This document shows, one piece after another, positions 1-6,638 of a DNA stretch of 7,591 bases. The stretch's first letter is position 1; every line of letters starts with the position of its first letter. Origin of the DNA: an uncultured Lachnospiraceae bacterium (GTDB lineage: Bacteria; Bacillota; Clostridia; Lachnospirales; Lachnospiraceae). The stretch lies in contig CANOFI010000114.1 in the NCBI GenBank assembly GCA_947565255.1, forward strand, positions 1 to 7,591. Direction: 5' to 3'. The notes beneath the pieces were generated by a model. It searched no databases, was not told the DNA's origin, and was given only the letters and a program-made list of their open reading frames with translations. A program made the translations under genes and the position numbers.

Positions 1-120
1 GAATTTTATTCTTCTGTATTTGAGCTGATGGAAAAAAATATGGAGCGTCTTCAGGCCGATGAAGCCGAAACAAGTCTGTTCGATATTCATAAAGCAACCT
101 CTCTTTTTCTGTTACAGTAA
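1..120 (+). CDS. 3' end of an unrecognised protein-coding gene (39 codons)
   Basis: The first 120 bases read without interruption in frame 1 and end in TAA at 118-120, giving a 39-residue C-terminal tail that begins EFYSSVFELM and ends TSLFLLQ. The tail is rich in Glu, Leu and Met, contains no Gly or Pro, and would suit one or two terminal helices. No motif is recognisable and I cannot assign a family. Codon use and strand agree with the genes downstream, and the AT-rich non-coding stretch starting right after the stop supports a real gene end. The start and most of the gene lie outside the window. A weak all-A/T hairpin (120-133) follows the stop but is too unstable to call a terminator. Confidence 0.55.
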   Translation, partial: EFYSSVFELMEKNMERLQADEAETSLFDIHKATSLFLLQ

Positions 121-131
121 AATTGAAAAAT

Positions 132-161
132 TTGTCTTTCTTTATTGTACCTATTTATAAA
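132..161 (+). promoter_or_regulatory. Candidate upstream sigma-A promoter
   Basis: TTGTCT (132-137, 4 of 6 to consensus) is followed after 18 bases by TATAAA (156-161, 5 of 6). It lies in the AT-rich gap before the L,D-transpeptidase gene and would act in tandem with the better promoter at 205-233. In DNA this AT-rich such matches can arise by chance, so this is only a candidate. Confidence 0.3.
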
Positions 162-204
162 TGGGATGTCAAATGGAAAAACTACAGAAAACAAAAGAAA
201 TCTA

Positions 205-233
205 TTGCTAATAAGTGGAAAATGTAGTATAAT
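205..233 (+). promoter_or_regulatory. Probable sigma-A promoter of the L,D-transpeptidase gene
   Basis: TTGCTA (205-210, 4 of 6) and a perfect TATAAT (228-233) are separated by the ideal 17 bases. Transcription would start near 240, giving a 5' UTR of about 108 nt before the ATG at 348. That is long for a simple promoter, and it carries the G-run cluster at 295-322. Confidence 0.6.
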
Positions 234-294
234 CAATATTTGATTTGGACAATGCCATGAAAAATGTGCAAAAATATATTCCCGTCAGTTTTCC

Positions 295-322
295 GGGGGG
301 GCTTTGATTGGGGGGGCGGGGG
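295..322 (+). repeat. Cluster of G runs (G7, G7, G5), potential G-quadruplex
   Basis: Seven Gs at 295-301, an 8-base spacer, seven Gs at 310-316, a single C, then five Gs at 318-322. Each G7 can supply two G3 tracts, so the segment meets the usual four-tract requirement for a three-layer G-quadruplex on the + strand and in the mRNA. The surrounding leader is strongly A/T-rich, so the cluster stands out. It ends 11 bases before the AGGAGG (334-339) of the L,D-transpeptidase gene, close enough for a folded structure to affect ribosome access. The tracts are visible directly; the folding and function are inference. Confidence 0.6.
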
Positions 323-347
323 CACCTGCTATTAGGAGGGAAGAAAC

Positions 348-2144
348 ATGGATAACAAGGCAAAAAAAGCTTCGAAAAAAAACAGCAGAAAAAAAATAAC
401 CGTTTTTTCTATTGTTTCAGTTATTTTGCTGGCAACGGTGTTCGTCGTCATACTAACCAGTGGAAAAAAGGACAGTTCCGGCAGCAAAAAAAAGGAGGAG
501 CCAATCCAGAACTGGGACGACAGGATAGCGGATTTGGAAAATGAACCGGTATCCGACATGGATGTGGTTTATAAAGAAAAAAAGAACGTAAATGGAAAAC
601 CCTATCTGATTCAGATTAATAAAACCCAGAACTGCATCATCATTTATAAGAAGGGAAGCAATGACAAGTATAATGAGCCGGTGAGGGCAATGATCTGTTC
701 GGTAGGCTTTGATACGCCGGAAGGGGAATTTACAATCAGTGATAAGTACGAGTGGAAAATCGTTAACGGAAATGTATGGTCGCAGTATGCCACCCGTGTT
801 GTCGGAAATGTATTAATCCACTCAATGCCCTATGCGGCAAACAGCAAGGATACCCTGCTTCCCAATTACTATAACCAGCTTGGAAGCACGTTATCGGCCG
901 GCTGCATCCGCGTTTCAGCAAAAGATGCTAAATGGATTATGGAAAATTGTCCGGCAGGAACAAAAGTTCATATATATGAATCTGATTCGGTTGAGCCGCT
1001 GGAAAGGCCGCAGGCGATTGTTGTGCCGGAGGATGCCAGATGGGATCCAACAGACCCGGACGGCGCAAATCCCTATCACGGAGTAAATATCGGCTTTGAA
1101 GGTGTGGAAGCAAAAAAAACGGTGGAACGAGGAACGCAGATTAACTATATGAGCGGAATATCCATCAAAGATACATGCGGAAATGACCTGTCATCGCAGG
1201 TAAAGGTGACATCAAAGGTGGAGCCGTTTAAGACAGGCACCTATGAGGTGCAGTATTATGCGGAGGACGCCGCGGGAAAAACAGCGCAGGCCTCCACAAT
1301 TTATCAGATTGTGGATACAATGGCGCCGCAGTTTTCCGGTGTGAAAACAACGATGAATTTTGCCTCTGTTTCGGATGTCACAAAGGACAATATCCTAAAA
1401 GGGGTTGCAATAATTGACAATAATGAAATACTCGACAACAGCAGAATTTCCGTAGTGATTCCGGCTGTTATGGAGGGAGGTAATGCGGTTACGCTGTCGG
1501 CAACGGATGACTATGGCAACACGGCGACAATCAATATCAATGCGGTTGTACATGTAAAACCGCCTGCCATATCCTTAAAGCCGGGTATGGAGTCGATACT
1601 GCCACTGACACAGAAGGTGGATACCGCTTATGCGCTGTCAAGAGTAACAGCCGTCAAGGATGGTGTGGCGATTCCAGCCGACAAAATTACGGTGTCGATT
1701 ACGCCGTCCGAATGGGGTTATTCCCTGCGTTATACCGTGACGGATGAGAATGGATATATCGGGGTGCTGGATGACAGTGTAACCTATGTGGAATACCGCA
1801 TCACGCCTCCGGCAAACCTTGTTGTGACAGACATCAATGATAAGAGCCAGCTTATAAAAGACGTGGTATTAAAAAATAATCTTGGAGGCAGCCTGGAGCC
1901 TTCTTCGCTGACCGTAACTGCAGGAATTGTATCCGGAAACCAGTACCGGGTGACCTATTCTTATACGTATAGCTCGCCTGTTGGCAGCAGGACTGCAACG
2001 GCGGAGGCAATTGTAACGCTGGAGGGAGGAACCGGCACGGAGCCGGTGGAGTCCGGTTCTCCGCAGAACAGGCCGGTAAATTCAGGCACGCCGGAAACGA
2101 GTGCAGGGCCGGAGCCGGCTGCAAGCGCACAGCCCGCACAATAA
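348..2144 (+). CDS. Membrane-anchored L,D-transpeptidase (YkuD domain) with Ig-like repeats
   Basis: A 598-residue protein that probably forms 3-3 crosslinks in, or attaches ligands to, peptidoglycan outside the membrane. A Lys/Arg-rich N-terminus (1-16) is followed by a hydrophobic segment (about 17-37), giving a signal anchor with the rest exported. A Lys/Ser/Glu linker precedes the YkuD catalytic domain (about 84-211), with the conserved His158 (IHS) and catalytic Cys186 in SAGCIRV. The family's more common form is SHGCIRM, so Ala184 replaces the usual His; other family members also vary here. Residues 250-559 look like about four Ig-like beta domains; the segment KTGTYEVQYYAEDAAGKTA (296-314) is typical of the Big_3/DUF5011 type. 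The end (560-598) is a Gly/Pro/Ser/Glu-rich tail with no LPXTG sortase motif. The start is set by AGGAGG at 334-339, 8 nt before ATG. Fold and active site are confident; exact substrate is not. Confidence 0.9.
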   Translation: MDNKAKKASKKNSRKKITVFSIVSVILLATVFVVILTSGKKDSSGSKKKEEPIQNWDDRIADLENEPVSDMDVVYKEKKNVNGKPYLIQINKTQNCIIIYKKGSNDKYNEPVRAMICSVGFDTPEGEFTISDKYEWKIVNGNVWSQYATRVVGNVLIHSMPYAANSKDTLLPNYYNQLGSTLSAGCIRVSAKDAKWIMENCPAGTKVHIYESDSVEPLERPQAIVVPEDARWDPTDPDGANPYHGVNIGFEGVEAKKTVERGTQINYMSGISIKDTCGNDLSSQVKVTSKVEPFKTGTYEVQYYAEDAAGKTAQASTIYQIVDTMAPQFSGVKTTMNFASVSDVTKDNILKGVAIIDNNEILDNSRISVVIPAVMEGGNAVTLSATDDYGNTATININAVVHVKPPAISLKPGMESILPLTQKVDTAYALSRVTAVKDGVAIPADKITVSITPSEWGYSLRYTVTDENGYIGVLDDSVTYVEYRITPPANLVVTDINDKSQLIKDVVLKNNLGGSLEPSSLTVTAGIVSGNQYRVTYSYTYSSPVGSRTATAEAIVTLEGGTGTEPVESGSPQNRPVNSGTPETSAGPEPAASAQPAQ

Positions 2145-2254
2145 AGAACGTTTGTTTGGAGAAAAATAAGGAATACCCACAGGGCACCCCGTAATGCATG
2201 TGCTTTGCACTGTAAAAATAAGGTATGGAATAATGATATAGGAGGAACAAAAAG

Positions 2255-4684
2255 ATGGCAGTATCTTATAATCACGAAGCGATTGAACAAAAATGGAAAA
2301 AAAGGTGGGAAGAACATCCGGTCAATGTCAATGACGGAAAAAAACCGAAATATTACTGTCTGGATATGTTTCCTTACCCGTCAGGAAACGGCCTTCATGT
2401 CGGACATTGGCGGGGGTATGTAATCAGCGATGTCTGGAGCCGCTACAGAATGATGCACGGCAATTATGTCATTCATCCGATGGGATGGGATGCGTTCGGC
2501 CTTCCCGCAGAAAATTATGCGATTAAGATGGGTGTACATCCGAAAAAGACAACAGAAGAAAATGTGAAAAATATAAAACGGCAGATTAATGAAATTTCTG
2601 CAATCTATGACTGGGATATGGAGGTCAATACTACAGACCCCGATTATTATAAGTGGACACAGTGGATTTTTGTAAAAATGTTTAAGGAAGGGCTGGCCTA
2701 TGAGAAGGAAATGCCGATTAACTGGTGTCCGTCGTGCAAAACAGGGCTTGCCAACGAAGAGGTTGTAAATGGAACATGCGAACGCTGCGGCGCAGATGTG
2801 ACAAAGAAAAATCTGAAACAGTGGATGCTGAAGATTACAAAATATGCAGACAGACTTTTAGCAGATTTAGATAAATTAGACTGGCCGGAAAAAGTAAAAA
2901 AGATGCAGTCTGACTGGATTGGAAAAAGCTACGGAGCCGAAGTGCAGTTCAAAGTAGAAAAAAGCGATGATGAAATCACGGTATACACGACGCGTCCGGA
3001 TACTCTTTACGGGGCTACGTTTATGGTTCTTGCCCCCGAGCATGGGATGGCAAAGAAACTGGCAACGGACGAGACAAGGAGTGCGGTGGAAGACTATATT
3101 TTCCAGGCTTCCATGAAATCCTCTGTGGACCGTCTGCAGGATAAAGAAAAAACTGGCGTGTTTACCGGAAGCTATGCAATCAATCCGATGAATGAGGCGA
3201 AAATCCCGATCTGGCTGTCCGACTACGTGCTGGCGGATTACGGCACCGGAGCCATTATGTGTGTTCCAGCCCACGATGACCGTGATTTTGAGTTTGCAAA
3301 GAAATTTGATATTCCGATTATCCAGGTGATTGCAAAGGACGGAAAAGAAATTGAAAATATGACGCAGGCCTACACAGACGCTGTCGGAACCATGATTAAT
3401 TCCGGCGAGTGGAATGGGATGGAATCATCGGTATTAAAAAAAGAAGCGCCGGCAATGATTGAGGAAAAAGGGTTTGGAAAAAAGACGACAAACTATAAGC
3501 TGCGCGACTGGGTATTTTCTCGCCAGCGTTACTGGGGCGAACCGATTCCGATTGTTCATTGTCCGGATTGCGGACCGGTGGCGGTGCCGGAGGAGGAGCT
3601 TCCGCTGCTTCTGCCGGATGTGGAATCCTACCAGCCGACGGGAACCGGGGAATCGCCGCTGGCGGATATTCACGAGTGGGTGAATACGACCTGCCCTTGC
3701 TGCGGAAAGCCTGCAAAGCGCGAGACAAATACAATGCCGCAGTGGGCCGGCTCTTCGTGGTATTTCCTTCGTTATGTGGATGCACATAACGACAAGGAGC
3801 TTGTTTCCAGAGAGAAGGCAAACCAGTATCTGCCGGTTGACATGTATATTGGCGGAGTGGAGCATGCGGTGCTGCATTTGTTATATGCAAGATTTTATAC
3901 AAAGTTTCTGCATGATATCGGTGTGGTTGATTTTGACGAGCCGTTTACAAAGCTGTTTAACCAGGGAATGGTATGTGGCCGCGATAAAGAGACCGGCGCT
4001 GCCACAAAGATGAGCAAATCCCTTGGAAATATTGTATCTCCAGATGATATTGTGAGAGATTACGGCTGTGATTCTCTGCGGTTATATGAATTGTTTATCG
4101 GGCCGCCGGAGCTGGATTCCATATGGGATGACAGGGGACTGGAAGGTATTTACCGTTTCCTGACAAGGTTCTGGAAATTCGTCATGGACAATAAGGATAA
4201 ACAGGTGGCACCGACAAAAGAGATGATAAAGTACCGCAATAAGATGATATACGATATTACCCAGCGTCTGGAAAATTTCAGTCTGAATACGGTTGTGAGC
4301 GGGTTTATGGAGTACACAAATAAGTTTTTGGAAATTGCCAAAAAAGAGGGCGGTATCGATAAAGAGACGCTTTTGGCCGCAGTCACGCTTCTGGCGCCGT
4401 TTGCCCCGCATATGGGCGAAGAGCTTCACGAACAGTTAGGCGGGAAGAACACGGTATTTGAGAGAAGCTGGCCTGCATACGATGAGGCGGCGATGGCAGA
4501 CGATGAGATTGAAATTGCGGTACAGATTAACGGCAAGACAAAAGCCGTTGTGGCGCTTGCGAAGGATGTGGATAAAGAAACCGCAATTGCAAAGGGAAAA
4601 GAAGCAGTGAAGGATAAGCTGTCCGGTACGGTTGTAAAGGAAATCTATGTACCGGGAAGAATTATCAATCTGGTAGTAAAGTAA
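2255..4684 (+). CDS. leuS: Leucyl-tRNA synthetase
   Basis: Class I synthetase that attaches leucine to tRNA(Leu) in the cytoplasm. It is 809 residues long, as expected for Firmicute LeuRS. The HIGH-type signature is HVGH at 48-51 after FPYPSGNG, and the second ATP signature KMSKS is at 585-589. Cys158/161/175/178 form a zinc-knuckle-like cluster. The inserted CP1 editing domain (about 222-425) starts after WIGKS and carries TTRPDT (245-250) and the HDDRD segment (340-344) used to hydrolyse mischarged tRNA. A second Cys set (436, 439, 480, 482/483) lies in the insert after it. The C-terminal tRNA-binding domain ends GRIINLVVK, a normal family ending. Start: AGGAGG at 2240-2245, 9 nt before ATG. 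It follows the transpeptidase gene by 110 bases with no convincing terminator. No T-box leader, frequent before clostridial synthetase genes, is visible. No broken motif was seen. Confidence 0.98.
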   Translation: MAVSYNHEAIEQKWKKRWEEHPVNVNDGKKPKYYCLDMFPYPSGNGLHVGHWRGYVISDVWSRYRMMHGNYVIHPMGWDAFGLPAENYAIKMGVHPKKTTEENVKNIKRQINEISAIYDWDMEVNTTDPDYYKWTQWIFVKMFKEGLAYEKEMPINWCPSCKTGLANEEVVNGTCERCGADVTKKNLKQWMLKITKYADRLLADLDKLDWPEKVKKMQSDWIGKSYGAEVQFKVEKSDDEITVYTTRPDTLYGATFMVLAPEHGMAKKLATDETRSAVEDYIFQASMKSSVDRLQDKEKTGVFTGSYAINPMNEAKIPIWLSDYVLADYGTGAIMCVPAHDDRDFEFAKKFDIPIIQVIAKDGKEIENMTQAYTDAVGTMINSGEWNGMESSVLKKEAPAMIEEKGFGKKTTNYKLRDWVFSRQRYWGEPIPIVHCPDCGPVAVPEEELPLLLPDVESYQPTGTGESPLADIHEWVNTTCPCCGKPAKRETNTMPQWAGSSWYFLRYVDAHNDKELVSREKANQYLPVDMYIGGVEHAVLHLLYARFYTKFLHDIGVVDFDEPFTKLFNQGMVCGRDKETGAATKMSKSLGNIVSPDDIVRDYGCDSLRLYELFIGPPELDSIWDDRGLEGIYRFLTRFWKFVMDNKDKQVAPTKEMIKYRNKMIYDITQRLENFSLNTVVSGFMEYTNKFLEIAKKEGGIDKETLLAAVTLLAPFAPHMGEELHEQLGGKNTVFERSWPAYDEAAMADDEIEIAVQINGKTKAVVALAKDVDKETAIAKGKEAVKDKLSGTVVKEIYVPGRIINLVVK

Positions 4685-4738
4685 AAAATGTTTGAATTTA
4701 GTATACAATACACACAATTCCAGAAGGAATACAGGAAG

Positions 4739-4843
4739 ACCGGCAAAGCCGGTGCTGAAATATAAAGTTTGAATTCCGGATGCGCCGGATTTATAAAAAT
4801 CCGATGCAGTAAGCGGATATCGCAGGTGCCCGAAGGGCAGTGC
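4739..4843 (+). promoter_or_regulatory. Hairpin-rich leader between leuS and aspS
   Basis: The 177-base gap (4685-4861) holds several perfect stem-loops. They are ACCGGC-AAA-GCCGGT (4739-4753), TCCGG-ATGCG-CCGGA (4775-4789), CGGATTT-ATAA-AAATCCG (4786-4803) and TGCCC-GAA-GGGCA (4827-4839). The last can be extended by GCA (4822-4824) with TGC (4841-4843). The second and third share bases 4786-4789, so they exclude each other. The last ends 5 bases before the aspS ribosome binding site. None is followed by a T run, so none is a standard terminator. No T-box core is present and I do not recognise a known riboswitch. A -10-like TACAAT at 4704-4709 lacks a matching -35. A cis-acting RNA role is inference from structure alone. 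Confidence 0.35.
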
Positions 4844-4848
4844 AACAG

Positions 4849-4855
4849 AAAGGAG
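4849..4855 (+). promoter_or_regulatory. Ribosome binding site that fixes the aspS start
   Basis: AAAGGAG lies 6 nt before the ATG at 4862. The reading frame is open further upstream to a TTG at 4769, but that codon has no Shine-Dalgarno match and the extra 31 residues would be translated from the hairpin-rich leader. They are Cys-rich and unlike any AspRS N-terminus. The ATG at 4862 is therefore the start. Confidence 0.85.
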
Positions 4856-4861
4856 AACACG

Positions 4862-6613
4862 ATGAAAACGTCAGAGATATATCGGGACAGAACGATGGAC
4901 CAGATTGGGGAAGGCGATGAGGGCAGTACGCTGCGCATTGCCGGCTGGGTGGAAAATATCCGCGACCACGGCGGAGTATCCTTTGTCGATTTGCGGGATA
5001 TGTTCGGTGTCATGCAGGTAGTTATGCGCGATACAAGCCTGCTCGACGGGTTAAACAAGGAGGACTGCATTTCTGTGAAGGGGGTAATCCAGCACAGGGA
5101 TGAGGAAACCTACAATCCGAAAATTCCTACCGGAACCATTGAGCTGGAGGCACATAGCGTCGATATACTGGGAAAGGTTTACACACAGCTGCCGTTTGAG
5201 GTTATGACATCAAAGGAAGTGAGGGAGGATGTGCGGTTAAAGTACCGTTATCTGGACCTTAGGAATAAAAAAGTGAAGGATACGATGATTTTCCGCTCCA
5301 ATGTCATTGCATTTCTCCGTGAAAAGATGACGCAGATGGGATTTTTGGAAATCCAGACTCCGATTTTGTGCGCATCCTCCCCGGAGGGCGCAAGAGACTA
5401 TATTGTACCATCCAGAAAGTTCAAGGGGAAATTTTACGCCCTGCCGCAGGCGCCGCAGCAGTATAAGCAGCTGTTAATGGTGTCCGGATTTGACAAATAT
5501 TTTCAGATTGCGCCGTGTTTCCGGGATGAGGATGCGCGGGCAGACCGTTCTCCGGGTGAATTTTACCAGCTGGATTTTGAGATGGCTTTCGCAACGCAGG
5601 AGGATGTATTTCGGGCAGGAGAAGAGGTGCTGATCGCGGCTTTTGAGAAATTTGCACCTGAAGGGGCGGCTGTGACACAGGCGCCGTATCCGGTGTTTAG
5701 TTATAAACAGGCAATGTTAGAGTTTGGTTCTGACAAACCGGATTTGAGAAATCCGCTGCGTATTCTTGACGTGACAGATTTCTTCCAGAGATGTACATTT
5801 AAGCCGTTTCATAAAAAAACGGTGCGCGCCATTAATGTGCATGCCAAGCTTTCCAAGGGACAGCATGAAAAACTGTTAAAATTTGCACAGTCAATCGGCA
5901 TGGGCGGACTTGGATATCTGGAGGTACTGGAAGATTTGTCTTACAAGGGACCGATTGACAAATTTATTCCCGGGGAGATGAAGGCGGAAATCCGGGGGCT
6001 TGCCGGTCTTGAGGCGGGCGATACCATTTTCTTTATCGCAGACCAGGAAAAAAAGGCGTCGCTCTGTGCGGGGCAGATTCGGACAGAGCTTGGGCAGAGG
6101 CTGGATTTGATTGAAAAAAATGCATTCCGGTTCTGTTTTATCAATGATTTCCCGATGTTTGAGTATGATGAGGAAACAAAAAAGATTATTTTTACTCACA
6201 ATCCATTTTCCATGCCGCAGGGAGGCTTAGAGGCACTGAATACCAAAGAGCCTGAAGAAATTCTGGCATATCAGTATGATATTGTGTGCAACGGTGTGGA
6301 GTTATCCTCCGGTGCAGTCCGGAACCATAATCTGGATATTATGGTCAAAGCATTTGAGATTGCGGGCTATACCGAGGAGGACTTAAAGCAGAAATTCGGG
6401 GCCCTGTATCACGCATTTCAGTTTGGAGCTCCGCCGCACGCGGGCATGGCGCCGGGGATTGACCGGATGATTATGCTTCTTCGGAATGAAGAAAATATCC
6501 GTGAGGTCATTCCGTTCCCGATGAACGGCAATGCACAGGATCTGATGTGCGGTGCACCGGGTGAAGTCAGTGAAATGCAGCTGCGCGAGACGCATATTAA
6601 AGTCAGGGATTAA
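4862..6613 (+). CDS. aspS: Aspartyl-tRNA synthetase, possibly non-discriminating (Asp/Asn)
   Basis: Class IIb synthetase of 583 residues, close to the usual bacterial length (E. coli about 590), that charges tRNA(Asp) with aspartate. Domains: OB-fold anticodon-binding domain (about 23-105), catalytic core, inserted GAD domain (about 290-420), and the end of the core. Motif 1 ends at Pro167. The aspartate-site segment SPEGARDY (173-180) and flipping-loop PQAPQQYKQ (195-203) are intact. Motif 2 has FRDED (220-224) then RSPGEFYQLD (229-238), one residue longer than the E. coli form RQPEFTQID and resembling alphaproteobacterial AspRS. Motif 3 is APPHAGMAPGIDR (523-535). His36 in RDHGG occupies the position that, as I recall, is His in non-discriminating enzymes such as that of Pseudomonas and Leu in discriminating ones. 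If so, it may also make Asp-tRNA(Asn) for GatCAB; no gat gene is in this window. Function is near certain; the specificity is inference. Confidence 0.97.
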   Translation: MKTSEIYRDRTMDQIGEGDEGSTLRIAGWVENIRDHGGVSFVDLRDMFGVMQVVMRDTSLLDGLNKEDCISVKGVIQHRDEETYNPKIPTGTIELEAHSVDILGKVYTQLPFEVMTSKEVREDVRLKYRYLDLRNKKVKDTMIFRSNVIAFLREKMTQMGFLEIQTPILCASSPEGARDYIVPSRKFKGKFYALPQAPQQYKQLLMVSGFDKYFQIAPCFRDEDARADRSPGEFYQLDFEMAFATQEDVFRAGEEVLIAAFEKFAPEGAAVTQAPYPVFSYKQAMLEFGSDKPDLRNPLRILDVTDFFQRCTFKPFHKKTVRAINVHAKLSKGQHEKLLKFAQSIGMGGLGYLEVLEDLSYKGPIDKFIPGEMKAEIRGLAGLEAGDTIFFIADQEKKASLCAGQIRTELGQRLDLIEKNAFRFCFINDFPMFEYDEETKKIIFTHNPFSMPQGGLEALNTKEPEEILAYQYDIVCNGVELSSGAVRNHNLDIMVKAFEIAGYTEEDLKQKFGALYHAFQFGAPPHAGMAPGIDRMIMLLRNEENIREVIPFPMNGNAQDLMCGAPGEVSEMQLRETHIKVRD

Positions 6614-6638
6614 AAAACCAAAGATTCGGGTGCTTGGC

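Noticed and set aside
120..133. Terminator after the first partial gene
   Set aside because: The stem is five A/T pairs only, too weak, although a T-rich stretch follows.
2145..2254. T-box riboswitch before leuS
   Set aside because: The gap is short for a T-box and lacks the conserved T-box core and any terminator/antiterminator pair.
3396..3902. 168-codon open frame on the minus strand inside leuS
   Set aside because: It lies wholly antisense to a well-conserved synthetase, has no ribosome site or recognisable domain, and its Arg/Pro/Ala-rich composition is typical of a shadow frame. The same applies to the other overlapping frames at 1852-2317, 2876-3274, 4082-4429 and 6383-6971.
4739..4753. 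Intrinsic terminator after leuS
   Set aside because: The 6-bp GC-rich stem is good but is followed by GCTGAAATATAAAG, not by a T run.
4769..4861. 31-residue N-terminal extension of AspRS from a TTG at 4769
   Set aside because: No Shine-Dalgarno precedes the TTG, the peptide is unlike AspRS, and a strong AAAGGAG lies 6 nt before the ATG at 4862.
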